Below are positions 34,684-43,237 of a stretch of DNA of 64,000 bases, one piece after another. The DNA is taken from NCBI RefSeq assembly GCF_019880305.1, contig NZ_CP082301.1, positions 6,386,001 to 6,450,000 of the forward strand, written 5' to 3'. A program made the translations under genes and the position numbers. The notes under the pieces are model-generated. The model saw nothing but the letters and a program-made list of their open reading frames with translations, made no database searches and was not told the DNA's origin. The stretch comes from Streptomyces decoyicus. Lineage in GTDB: Bacteria; Actinomycetota; Actinomycetes; Streptomycetales; Streptomycetaceae. Every line of letters begins with the position of its first letter. Within the stretch, counting starts at the first letter, position 1.

Positions 34684-36465
34684 ATGAGGGGAAGCATCAC
34701 GTACTGCATCATCGGCACAGGCTTCGCAGGCACCTGCGCGTTGTGGCATGTGGTGCAACGACTCACCGATCCACGCCGCAGGCCCTCGCTCTCCCCCTCG
34801 GCCGTCACGATCGTCACGGTGGAGCGGGGGCCGGTGAACGGGCCGGGGTATCCCTACGCGAAGGACAACGTCCAGCTTGCGCATCGGTGCAACAACGAGG
34901 CGAGCACCATGGGGATCCACGGCAATGATTTCGTCGACTGGCTGGCCGAGAGCAAACCATGGCTCATCCGGGATTACCCGGAGATGGTCCTGGAGACCGA
35001 CCCCGGTGTCGAGCTCGGTGAATGGCAGCCCGACAACGGCGGGTTCTATCCGCGTGCGTTGTTCGGCCTGTATCTCGAAAAGCGGTTCCAGGAAGCCGTC
35101 GAGCGAGCCCGTGCACATGGCATCGACGCTCAGCAGTACGTGCGTCACGAGGCCGTCGACGGCTACGCAACGGAGCAGGGTTTCGCCCTCTCCCTCCGTA
35201 GCCTCGATACCGGTCACGAGTTCACCGTGGACGGGATCGACCGCGTCCTGCTGAGCACCGGGCACTGGCAGTCCAAGGCGACCGACCCGCTTTCCGGAGA
35301 GAGTGGATACGTCACGTCGCCCTATCCACCGGACGCGGTGAAAGCCGCCGTCGCGGAACGCATCCGGTCGCGACGCGCACGCGACGAGCGGCCCCGTGTG
35401 TTCGTTCAGGGGATGGGCCCGAGCGGCATCGACGCCATCATGACCTTGTGCGGTGACGGCGAGTTCACGTACACCGACGACGGTCACATCGCGTCGTACC
35501 AGCAGCCGGCGGTGCAGGCCGGCGAAGAGCCGTTGCACATCGTCGCCGGATCGCGCTGCGGGTTCTTCTCTCCCGTCCGGGGGCCACTCGCACCGTACGA
35601 GCCCGACCATCTCACGGAGGAGCACCTCGCGGAGATCCGGCGCGATCACCAAGGACATCTGAAGATCGAGCGCATTCTGGAGCTCTTGGACAAGGACCTG
35701 CGCCAGGCAACTGCCGGGGCGGTGGGCTGGAACGACATCAAAAACCCCCGCTATCACTCCGCCAAGGAAAAGCTCGCGAGCGATCTCCGGGACTCGTACA
35801 CCGGAAACCTCGTCTACACCATTGCCTTGAAAGCGCGGAGGATGCGCTTCTACAACCAGCTCGAACCGTCTGACAAGGCAACGTACGACCGTCTGCTCGA
35901 TACCCACTTCATTCGGACGGCCGTGCCGATGCCGTCCGCAAACGCGGAAAAGCTCCTCGCTCTGATGGACGCCGGAATACTGACGACCGTGAAGCAGGGC
36001 TATGACGCGCCGCACACAGCAGTGGGGGAGGACGGTGATTTCCGGATCACCTACCGGTCCGACGAGGGCGGGCAGTCGACCTTGCGGGCAGACTGCGTGA
36101 TCCGTGCCAGCGGGCAGGACTTCCGCATGGAGAATCATCCGTCACCGCTGGTGCAGAACCTTCTGCGGCGAGGCGAGATCGTCCCGCATGAGGAAGGGGG
36201 ATACGTCACGGGCGGCATCGCGCTCGACGCCCGCGGCGGGTATCGGGTGATGAAGCGGGCGGGCGGCGGGTGTGTTCCGTCGCCGCATCTCACCTCCTAC
36301 GGATCGCCCGTCAGGTTTTGGCAGCACGAACACAATTTCGCCGGCGCATTCGTCGAGGCGGCCGAGTGGGTTGCCGGCGAGTGGCTCGACGTGGCGGCGG
36401 CCGCAACCGCACGCCCCGTTGCCGTCGACGGTCCCGGGTTGGTCACCAGCGAGACAGGGAGTTGA
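34684..36465 (+). CDS. Large FAD/NAD(P)-binding oxidoreductase (NAD_binding_9 type)
   Basis: A 593-residue flavoprotein. The N-terminal dinucleotide-binding motif is CIIGTGFAGT (about 8-17). A central GMGPSGIDA provides a second nucleotide-binding loop, and SGYxxxxYP-type and ASGQDFRMEN motifs appear later. This architecture is shared with the FAD_NAD_binding_9 group, distantly like amine N-monooxygenases. It may be an N-hydroxylase or a dehydrogenase on an amine or carboxylate intermediate. It starts 13 nt after the aminotransferase gene and ends 3 nt before the cupin gene, so it belongs to the operon. Confidence 0.78.
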   Translation: MRGSITYCIIGTGFAGTCALWHVVQRLTDPRRRPSLSPSAVTIVTVERGPVNGPGYPYAKDNVQLAHRCNNEASTMGIHGNDFVDWLAESKPWLIRDYPEMVLETDPGVELGEWQPDNGGFYPRALFGLYLEKRFQEAVERARAHGIDAQQYVRHEAVDGYATEQGFALSLRSLDTGHEFTVDGIDRVLLSTGHWQSKATDPLSGESGYVTSPYPPDAVKAAVAERIRSRRARDERPRVFVQGMGPSGIDAIMTLCGDGEFTYTDDGHIASYQQPAVQAGEEPLHIVAGSRCGFFSPVRGPLAPYEPDHLTEEHLAEIRRDHQGHLKIERILELLDKDLRQATAGAVGWNDIKNPRYHSAKEKLASDLRDSYTGNLVYTIALKARRMRFYNQLEPSDKATYDRLLDTHFIRTAVPMPSANAEKLLALMDAGILTTVKQGYDAPHTAVGEDGDFRITYRSDEGGQSTLRADCVIRASGQDFRMENHPSPLVQNLLRRGEIVPHEEGGYVTGGIALDARGGYRVMKRAGGGCVPSPHLTSYGSPVRFWQHEHNFAGAFVEAAEWVAGEWLDVAAAATARPVAVDGPGLVTSETGS

Positions 36466-36468
36466 GCA

Positions 36469-36996
36469 ATGGAGATGAAAGAGTTCCATTATCAGGACGG
36501 CCTGCGGGTCAGCCTTTTCAATCTCGACCACAAGGCTGTCCCCTATCACTTCCATAATGAAGTGTCCGATATGATGTATTGCTCACGGGGTCAGATCACG
36601 ATCGAGCTGCCCGATACGGACGAGGTATTCACCGTCCACCCGGATCAGGTGTTCCAGGTTCCCCACCCGAGCAAGCACAGGTTCGTCAACGGAGCACCAG
36701 TCGGAACGCCCTCACGCTACGTGCTCCTACAGATCGGCGATTTCGACATCAACTTCGTCCCGGCCGCCAAGGACATTGCGGGGCAGTTCGCCGAGCGCGC
36801 CGCGACGCATGTCACGGGCGGTGCCGTCTACATCGAGGATCGCAAGGGCGACATCATCAAACTCGCCGATCACTTCGAACAGGAGAAGCCCGAGGTCCTG
36901 GACTCGGAGGAGCAGGCTGACGTCGTAGCGGCACTGCGGTGCTTCGCCTCCCGTGGGTTGGAGACAGCGCACCCGCGGAGTGGCCGCAACTCTTGA
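36469..36996 (+). CDS. Cupin-domain protein
   Basis: A 175-residue single-domain cupin. Motif 1 is YHFHNEVSDMMYCSRGQITI, with the HxHx(3,4)E metal set, and motif 2 is VPHPSKHRFVNG, supplying the last His. It therefore probably binds Fe, Mn or Ni and acts as an oxygenase, isomerase or cyclase on an operon intermediate. The C-terminal 50 residues are a charged helical extension. It starts 3 nt after the flavoprotein stop and overlaps the following TSUP gene by its stop codon (TTGA). Confidence 0.82.
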   Translation: MEMKEFHYQDGLRVSLFNLDHKAVPYHFHNEVSDMMYCSRGQITIELPDTDEVFTVHPDQVFQVPHPSKHRFVNGAPVGTPSRYVLLQIGDFDINFVPAAKDIAGQFAERAATHVTGGAVYIEDRKGDIIKLADHFEQEKPEVLDSEEQADVVAALRCFASRGLETAHPRSGRNS

Positions 36997-37763
36997 CCGA
37001 CACGGCACTGCTCTCCTTCGACGTGGCCACCGTGACGTTGATTGTCCTGACGTTCTTCGCGGGTGGGTTGATCAAGGGTTTGACCGGCCTCGGCCTGCCG
37101 CCCGTCGTCCTCGGAATTCTCGCTGCGACGGTCGGGATCCACCCCGCGAAGGCGCTGATACTCATACCGACGTTTCTGACCAACGTCCTTCAGGCGTCGC
37201 GCGGTGGTCACGGCCGGGAAGCCGTTCGCCTCACATGGCCGTTTCTGCTGGCGGCCACGGTCTTCACCGTCTCGGGTGCGTTCACACTGAGCTACTTCCG
37301 GGCAGACGTGATGTCCGCCTTGCTCGGCTTGGGGCTCGCGGTGTACGGGTTGCTCGGGCTGTTCAAGCTCCGGGTGAACATCAGAGACAGATGGTGGCAC
37401 CACCCCGCGGGTGTGGTCTTCGGAGCCACCAACGGCTTCCTCACCGGAATGACCGGCTCGTCAGCCGTCCCAGGAGTCTTCTACCTGCAGTCCATTGGGC
37501 TGCTGCGCGACCAACTGGTGCAGAGCATGGGGATCCTCTTCACGCTCTCCACCGTTGGCCTGGCATGGTCGCTGCGGACGCAAGACCTGCTCAGCATGAA
37601 TCTGGGCGTCATGTCGGCCGCCGCCTTGGTCCCGGCGTTTCTCGGGATGTCGGTCGGCAACCGGATTCGCCGGAGGATCTCCGAGGAAAAGTTCCGCACA
37701 GTACTCTGTATCGCCCTGTTGCTCCTGGGCCTGTACGTCGCGATACAGAGTCTGGCCGGCTGA
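36993..37763 (+). CDS. TSUP-family (TauE/SafE-like) exporter
   Basis: Membrane protein of 256 residues with about eight helices and the two TSUP repeats: GGLIKGLTGLGLPPVVLGIL in the first half, GFLTGMTGSSAVPGVFYLQS in the second. TSUP proteins export sulphite, sulphonates or small organic acids. It is the likely efflux or product-export step of the operon, and could hint at an organosulphur or acidic product. TTG 36993 overlaps the cupin stop; an ATG at 36939 inside the cupin gene is the alternative. Confidence 0.85.
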   Translation: MTDTALLSFDVATVTLIVLTFFAGGLIKGLTGLGLPPVVLGILAATVGIHPAKALILIPTFLTNVLQASRGGHGREAVRLTWPFLLAATVFTVSGAFTLSYFRADVMSALLGLGLAVYGLLGLFKLRVNIRDRWWHHPAGVVFGATNGFLTGMTGSSAVPGVFYLQSIGLLRDQLVQSMGILFTLSTVGLAWSLRTQDLLSMNLGVMSAAALVPAFLGMSVGNRIRRRISEEKFRTVLCIALLLLGLYVAIQSLAG

Positions 37764-37795
37764 TGAGGCTTCATGAAGCAAGGAGAGGAAAGCGC

Positions 37796-38416
37796 ATGGA
37801 AGACGCTCTCGCCGAACTACTGCATGAGTTGGAGGAATTCGGCAGTACCAACGACGCGGCGACGGACGACCGAAGCCGGAAGATGCTGAACATCACGCAC
37901 GACACCGGTGTGTTCCTCGCGTTACTTGTCAAGGCATCCAAGGCCCAGAAAGTGCTGGAGATCGGGACGTCGAACGGCTACTCGACGTTGTGGCTCGCCG
38001 ACGCCGTGGGCGAGGACGGCTCGGTCACCACCATCGAACAGGCGCCTCACAAGCGCGCGATGGCTGAGCGGAACTTTCAGCGCGCCGGGCTCCGCCCCCG
38101 CATTCAGCAGATCGAGGACGAGGCCGGCCGGTTCATCGCGACGTGCGATGCGGGCGCGTACGACTTCATTTTTCTGGACAGCGACCGCGGACAGTACGCC
38201 GACTGGTGGCCCTCGCTCCAGCGGATCCTCGCGGACGGCCGGCTGCTCGTGGTCGACAATGCGATCTCCCACGCCCACCAGCTGGAAGACTTCAACCGGC
38301 TGGTCGCGGCCTCGGACGGCTACCTCAGCTCCCTTTCCCCGATCGGCAAAGGCGAGTTGGTGATCCTGAAAGAGGACACGGAACGGGCCCTGGTACAAGA
38401 GACTCTCCCCAGCTAA
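37796..38416 (+). CDS. SAM- and metal-dependent O-methyltransferase
   Basis: Last gene of the operon, 206 residues, of the COMT/CCoAOMT (Methyltransf_3) type. Motif I is VLEIGTSNGYSTLWLADAVG, followed by TTIEQAPH. The metal ligands are expected in FIFLDSDRGQYADWW and VVDNAISH (Asp, Asp, Asn). ATG 37796 is preferred to the ATG overlapping the TSUP stop at 37763 because AAGGAGAGG lies 10 nt upstream. A short CCCAGC/GCTGGG hairpin straddles its stop codon and may end the operon. Likely caps a hydroxyl, enol or carboxylate of the product. Confidence 0.85.
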   Translation: MEDALAELLHELEEFGSTNDAATDDRSRKMLNITHDTGVFLALLVKASKAQKVLEIGTSNGYSTLWLADAVGEDGSVTTIEQAPHKRAMAERNFQRAGLRPRIQQIEDEAGRFIATCDAGAYDFIFLDSDRGQYADWWPSLQRILADGRLLVVDNAISHAHQLEDFNRLVAASDGYLSSLSPIGKGELVILKEDTERALVQETLPS

Positions 38417-38439
38417 ATGCTGGGCTTCCACTGAGGGGG

Positions 38440-38830
38440 CCGGGCCGGCGTACTGGCGGGTGCGGCGCGCGGCCTGGACGCTCTGCTCCAGGGCGGCCAT
38501 GAGGTCGACGGCAGGCTGCGGCGTCGGCAGCTCCGGCACTTCGCATCGCATGATCTTGGCAGCCACCCTGGCAGCCACCAGTTGCTCCAGCGTGTGCCCG
38601 CATTCGTCCTCCAGCTGCTGCATCTCGACCCCGGTGAGTTCGCACAGGAGCAGCTCGGCGAGCTGCAGCTCCCGGTCGGTGACGGGTGCCGACGGGCCCA
38701 GGCCTCCGGGCTCGCGCACCTCGTCGCGCCACAGCAGGATCTGCAGCATGATCGCCCCGTGCCGGGGGCCGCAGCACCGCGAGTCGCAGGTCCCGGGCGA
38801 CGTAGCAGGACTCGCTGTGCCGCCCCTGAC
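38440..38830 (-). pseudogene. Ku DNA-end-binding protein remnant
   Basis: The reverse strand carries the C-terminal third of a bacterial Ku: MLQILLWRDEVREPGGLG, VTDRELQLAELLLCELTGVE, ECGHTLEQLVAARVAAKIMR and DLMAALEQSVQAARRTR. A second frame just upstream (about 38760-38830) gives YVARDLRLAVLRP, the preceding Ku strand, so there is also a frameshift near 38765. The N-terminal two thirds and the natural stop are missing; the frame runs on into the antisense of the O-methyltransferase gene. It marks the right edge of the six-gene operon. Confidence 0.8.
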
Positions 38831-38947
38831 ACCGAACGTGCCCGACTGCCAGGGGAGGCGCCCGGCGGTGCCTCCGGCGGCATGAGGGTGCCCGGGACAG
38901 AGAATCCCGGGCACCGGCGTGCTTGGACGGCCATGAGGCGACGGTCG

Positions 38948-39208
38948 TCAGTAGCCGCCAAGGCCAATGATGACTACGTAACCACCAAGGCCATAACCGT
39001 AGTCGTCGTAGTCGTCGTAGTCGCCGTAACCACGGCCATGGTCGTGGTAGTAGCCCCAGTCATGCCCGTCGTCGTGGCTGGAGTAGCTGACCGGTGCGTG
39101 TGTCGGGGTGGCGGACGCCGTTCCGGCGGTGGCAACCGCGGCGCCACCTGCCAGCAGGAGGCCTCCTGCGGTCAGAGCGATGGCTCGTGTCAAACGATTG
39201 GTGGACAT
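38948..39208 (-). CDS. Small secreted Gly/Tyr/Asp-rich protein
   Basis: An 86-residue exported protein. Signal peptide: MSTNRLTRAIALTAGGLLLA, cleavage near TASA-TPT. The mature 53 residues are dominated by Tyr, Asp, Gly and His (SHDDGHDWGYYHDHGRGYGD, YDDYDDYGYGLGGY), encoded by a GTAGTCGTC-type DNA repeat. Low complexity suggests a disordered or cell-surface peptide, perhaps metal-binding through its His/Asp residues. AAGAAGGTG precedes the ATG. Family unknown. Confidence 0.7.
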   Translation of the reverse strand: MSTNRLTRAIALTAGGLLLAGGAAVATAGTASATPTHAPVSYSSHDDGHDWGYYHDHGRGYGDYDDYDDYGYGLGGYVVIIGLGGY

Positions 39209-39209
39209 A

Positions 39210-39917
39210 GGTCCACACCTTCTTCAGGCTAGGGATCTTGCGCCCCGCCACCCGGCGATGAGTCCCCCGCAGGGGGCCGGGAGGTTCGGGAGCTGCCCCT
39301 GGGTAAACCGACTCCTGGCGGTCACGCCACAGGCAGGGTGGGGCATGTCGCATATGTACCTCTTACGCAAACTTTACACCCGTACCGAAGCGCCCCCAAG
39401 ATGCGGTACGGAAAAGTGGGTGTAAGTGGGTGTGAGTGGGTGTAACGGGCAAGGAAGTGTAGGAAGGGTCGCGTCGAGCTGCCCCAGCCGTTGATCGTCC
39501 CGGCAGCGATGTGCAGGGAAGGCTGATCCGCAGCCGCGCGAGGTCGCGCACCACCGAGCCCGGTTATCCGCCGGCACGGTGTGTTCCCGCCTCCTCGTAC
39601 CACTGGGCGCCCCGGTAGCCGTCAGCCATGACGCCGAACTGCCCGACGTGGTGGCGGACAAGGCGTGGCTCCTCCCTGCCGGGAGGGAGCGGCCGGTGCC
39701 CCAGCGGTCCGTGTGACCGTCGGTGCTCAGCAGGTCAACGGCTCGGGAAACGTTCTTCTGCGCTATCCGGCGGGGGTAGGCGTCTGTCACGCGCTCGCGG
39801 CCGCACTCTTCGTCCCGACACTCGGACGAGGCTGGCTCCGATGCGTCGCCGGAGCCAGCGCCAGCGCCAGCGATCTGGACTGCACTGCATCACGGGACCT
39901 CGTCTCATGACGGTTGC
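39210..39917. other. About 0.7 kb without a supportable gene
   Basis: Contains a 10-bp GTGGGTGTAA tandem repeat (about 39416-39452) and scattered open stretches on the minus strand (RHHVGQFGVMADGYRGAQWY near 39600-39660) without starts. Possibly remnants of a lost gene. Nothing else identified. Confidence 0.45.
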
Positions 39918-41075
39918 TCAGAGCCAGTCCCGCCGCTTGAAGATGAGGTACAGACTGGTGCACACCATCGCCATCAGGACGATGGCGAAGGGGTATCCGA
40001 GCACCCAGTGCAACTCCGGCATGCTGTCGAAGTTCATGCCGTAGATGGTCCCCACCAGGGTGGGCGCGAACAGGATCGCCGCCCAGGAGGAGATCTTCTT
40101 GATCTCCTCGTTCTGTTCGAAGCCCGCCTCGGCCAGGGCCCGCATTTCGGCGTTCTGCTGTTGGTTCACCAGTGTCGCGTTGACGGTGAGGATGTCCTGG
40201 AGCGCCTGCCGGAAGCCGTCCACGCGGTCCGTGGTGTGCAGTACGTGGTCGGCCACGTCGCGCAGATAGCGGCGAAGTTCCTCGTCGATGGCGTACTTCT
40301 CGAAGCCCGCGGTCAGGCTCTCCAGCATGCCGTTCAGCGGGCGGGTGGCGCGCTGGAATTCCACGACCTCGCGGGAGAGTTCGTAGATGCGGCGGGAGAC
40401 CCGGGGGTCGCCGCCGAACACCTCGGTCTCGATCTCGTCGATGTCGTTCTGGACGCCGGCGACGACCGGTTCGTAGCCGTCGACGACGGCGTCGAGGATG
40501 GCGTAGAGGACGGCTTCGGGGCCGCGCTTGAGGAGTTCGGGGGTGTTCTCCATGCGCCTGCGTACGGCCGTGAGGTCGGGGGCGCCGCCGTGCCGCACGG
40601 TGATCACGAAGTCGCGGCCGACGAAGATATGCAGCTCGCCGAAGTCGACCTCCTCCGGGTCGTCGAGGTAGCGCGCGGCGCGCAGGACGACGAAGAGGGT
40701 GCCACCGTAGCGCTCCAGCTTGGGCCGCTGATGGGCCTCCAGGGCGTCCTCGACGGCGAGCGGGTGGAGGTCGAACTCCGAGGCGAGAGTGAGGAGTTCG
40801 TCGCGGCTGGGGCGGTGCAGGCCGATCCAGGCGAGGGTGTCGGAGGTGGCGCGCTGCTGCCGGAAGGCCTCGGCGAGCGTGTCATGGGTGCTGACGCGGC
40901 GTCCGTCACGGTAGAGCACGGCGTTGATGACGCTGCTGGCGGTTTCAGCCGGTGGCTCCGCCGTGTCGGAGTCCTCCGTGGCCTCGGCGGGCGGGGGCCC
41001 GGCGGGCCGCTTCTTGGCGGGCTTGCGCAGGCCGCGCAGACCACGCGGCCGCCGGCCGGGAGGCTCAGAGCCCAC
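39918..41075 (-). CDS. CorA-family Mg2+/divalent cation transporter
   Basis: A 385-residue channel-type transporter. The N-terminal cytoplasmic domain (LAWIGLHRPSRDELLTLASE, HPLAVEDALEAHQRPKLERY) is followed by two C-terminal membrane helices. The selectivity motif YGMNF is in GTIYGMNFDSMPELHWVLGY. GTG 41075 is chosen because GGAGG lies 11 nt upstream. The first 50 residues form a basic, proline-rich extension. Single-gene unit, divergent from the SepF-like gene. Confidence 0.92.
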   Translation of the reverse strand: MGSEPPGRRPRGLRGLRKPAKKRPAGPPPAEATEDSDTAEPPAETASSVINAVLYRDGRRVSTHDTLAEAFRQQRATSDTLAWIGLHRPSRDELLTLASEFDLHPLAVEDALEAHQRPKLERYGGTLFVVLRAARYLDDPEEVDFGELHIFVGRDFVITVRHGGAPDLTAVRRRMENTPELLKRGPEAVLYAILDAVVDGYEPVVAGVQNDIDEIETEVFGGDPRVSRRIYELSREVVEFQRATRPLNGMLESLTAGFEKYAIDEELRRYLRDVADHVLHTTDRVDGFRQALQDILTVNATLVNQQQNAEMRALAEAGFEQNEEIKKISSWAAILFAPTLVGTIYGMNFDSMPELHWVLGYPFAIVLMAMVCTSLYLIFKRRDWL

Positions 41076-41295
41076 GACAGCACCAACCTCCGTCACAGTA
41101 GGGATGAACAGGCACACAGAATCTCGACGGAGGATATCTGCCGCGGATGTCGGAACAGGTCAGCGGCCATGGTGCAGGATGGAACGGGGCGTGGCGCGGT
41201 GTGTGTCGCGTCCGCCGAGCTTTGTATGTTTATCTCTAGAATTGTGCGATGCAGATACCGCAGACAGCCAGCGCTCTCCCGGGTGAGGTGATTCG

Positions 41296-41685
41296 GTGAA
41301 CGGCCCCGATGCCACCGACGAGCAGTGGGAAGGGCTGGCCGAGGTCGTCCCGCTCCGCGGCAGCAGTGAATGGCCTTCCTGGCCCGACCACCGTGCCCTG
41401 CCCGAGGAGGAGCCGGCGGAGGAGGCGCGGAGGTTCATCGTCATCCGCGTCCAGACCTTCGCGGACGCCCGTGAGGTCGCCGAGTACTTGATGGCGCAGA
41501 TCCCGGTCCTGCTGGACCTCAGCAGCGCCGACAGTGATGTCGCCAAGCGCATCCTGGACTTCTCCAGCGGAGTCGTCTTCGGGCTCGGCAGCGGGATGCA
41601 CCGCGTCGACACCAATGTCTTCCTGCTGGCGCCGGTCGGCACCGAGGTTGCGGAAGAGGCGGTCGGAACTGTCCCCCGTTCGTAG
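41296..41685 (+). CDS. SepF-like cell division protein (paralogue)
   Basis: A 129-residue protein whose C-terminal two thirds is a SepF domain: RFIVIRVQTFADAREVAEYL, PVLLDLSSADSDVAKRILDF, SSGVVFGLGSGMHRVDTNVF. SepF anchors and bundles FtsZ at the division site. The dcw-linked SepF is larger with a membrane-binding helix at its start; this copy lacks that helix (it begins MNGPDATDEQWEGLAEVV), so it is one of the extra streptomycete SepF-like proteins, perhaps used in sporulation septation. GTG start with a GTGAGGTG site. Confidence 0.85.
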   Translation: MNGPDATDEQWEGLAEVVPLRGSSEWPSWPDHRALPEEEPAEEARRFIVIRVQTFADAREVAEYLMAQIPVLLDLSSADSDVAKRILDFSSGVVFGLGSGMHRVDTNVFLLAPVGTEVAEEAVGTVPRS

Positions 41686-41740
41686 GAAGAGCTGTTAGGC
41701 GTAACGGTTCTCCGGGTGGGGTGCTGCATAGCGTCCCTGC

Positions 41741-43237
41741 ATGAATTCCGACAGTGTGCGACCGGCGGTCACGGAGTTACGGCTGTCCGCCTTCAAGTCC
41801 CATCGCGGCGTCACCCTGCCGCTCACCCCGCTCACCCTGCTGAGCGGCGGGAGCGGAAGCGGCAAGACCAGTGCGCTTCAGGCGTACGAGATTCTCGCCA
41901 GGCTCGGCAGCGGGGAGTCGCTCGCACGGGCAGTGGGTGAGGTGGCGGGCAGCCCGACGGCATGTGTGCCGGCCGGGGCGCGTCCCGACGAACAGGGGCG
42001 CCGCGGTTTCCGTATCGGGTGCACGGTCGACGGCCCGGCCGGCCCCGTCAACCTCGATCTCGCCGTACAGGCCGAGCCGGAACTGCGCATCGTCGGTGAG
42101 CGGTTGACCGGCGGCGGCGAGACCCTGCTGACCACCGCGCTCACCGACCCCACGCGCCCCGCGGTCCAGGCTGCCTGGCATACCGCGGGCGCGACTCCGG
42201 TAACCCGCGCACCGCTGCCCGACGACCGGCTCGGCACTTCGCTGCTGCCGTTGCGCGTCGCGGGCAAGACAGCGGGACAGCGGCTGGTGCTGGCCGCGGC
42301 GGAACAGGTCGTGGTCGCGCTGCGGTCGGCGTTCGTGTGCGACCCGAGGCCGGAGGTCATGCGCGGATCGAGGACGGGCGGCATGGGTGCCGCGGCCGGT
42401 GAGGGTGGCGGAACTGGTTCGGACGGTGGGGGTGGTGCGGGGCGTGCTGCCGGGGCGCGGGGGAACGCCCGAGGAGGAGGCTCGGGGGCCGGGCGCGGGA
42501 AACCGGTGAGCGGCCCGGGGAAAGCGGGAGGGCCCGGCGGGGCGGGGGTGGCAGGAGGAGCTGCCGGTGCCTGGGGTGCGGGGCGCAAGGGGAGCGGAGG
42601 CGCCGGCGGGGCGGGCGGCTGGGGTCGCGAGGCGGGGGAGCAGCGCGACGAGGAGCGGTTGCGGTCGGCCTGCGACAATCTGCCCGCGGTGCTGCACCGC
42701 ACGAGCCGGGAGTGTGCCCGGCGGCATGCGGTGCTGGTCGCGTCCGTACGGGAGGCATGTGCCGGCCCCGTCGAGGGGCTGCGTGCGGTGCCGCGGCAGC
42801 CCGGCGAGGCGGGAGAAGTGGTTGTTGCCGGTCCTGGGGTGGTGGGACGCGGTGGTCCGGCAGGTCCGCAGGCCGGGGCGGCGGCAGCGGGTGCGGCGGG
42901 CGTGCGCGCCGTCCTTGACCGCGGTGAACTGGGGGAGCTGCCCGTCGAGCAGCTCGGCGATGGTGAGCTGAGATTCGTCGCGCTGGCGCTGGTGCTGCTC
43001 ACCGGGCCGGGCGTGCTGGCCATGGACCCGGTCGGGGAGGTCCCGTCGGCCCATCAGCAGATGACGGTGATGGCGGACGGGATGGATCGCTGTATGGACC
43101 GCAGGCAGGCACGCGAGCTGGTGTCGCTGGCCGTACGGATGGCCGAGCGCGGGCATGTGCGGCTGCTGGGGACGGTGCGTGACCCCGCGGTCGCCGAGGG
43201 GCTGCCCGGCGTACAGGTGCTACACCTAGAGGCATGA
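41741..43237 (+). CDS. AAA/RecF-like ATPase with large Gly-rich insertion
   Basis: A 498-residue ATP-binding protein of the SMC/RecF-like AAA class. The start TELRLSAFKSHRGVTLPLTP leads into Walker A GGSGSGKTS (36-44). A C-terminal block has LPVEQLGDGELRFVALALVL (signature-like) and VLAMDPVGEVPS (Walker B-like). Residues about 207-302 are almost pure Gly/Ala/Arg, a low-complexity insertion between the two halves. The product may clamp DNA or act with a partner; function unknown. Its stop overlaps the next gene's start (ATGA), coupling it to a MazG-like hydrolase. Confidence 0.75.
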   Translation: MNSDSVRPAVTELRLSAFKSHRGVTLPLTPLTLLSGGSGSGKTSALQAYEILARLGSGESLARAVGEVAGSPTACVPAGARPDEQGRRGFRIGCTVDGPAGPVNLDLAVQAEPELRIVGERLTGGGETLLTTALTDPTRPAVQAAWHTAGATPVTRAPLPDDRLGTSLLPLRVAGKTAGQRLVLAAAEQVVVALRSAFVCDPRPEVMRGSRTGGMGAAAGEGGGTGSDGGGGAGRAAGARGNARGGGSGAGRGKPVSGPGKAGGPGGAGVAGGAAGAWGAGRKGSGGAGGAGGWGREAGEQRDEERLRSACDNLPAVLHRTSRECARRHAVLVASVREACAGPVEGLRAVPRQPGEAGEVVVAGPGVVGRGGPAGPQAGAAAAGAAGVRAVLDRGELGELPVEQLGDGELRFVALALVLLTGPGVLAMDPVGEVPSAHQQMTVMADGMDRCMDRRQARELVSLAVRMAERGHVRLLGTVRDPAVAEGLPGVQVLHLEA

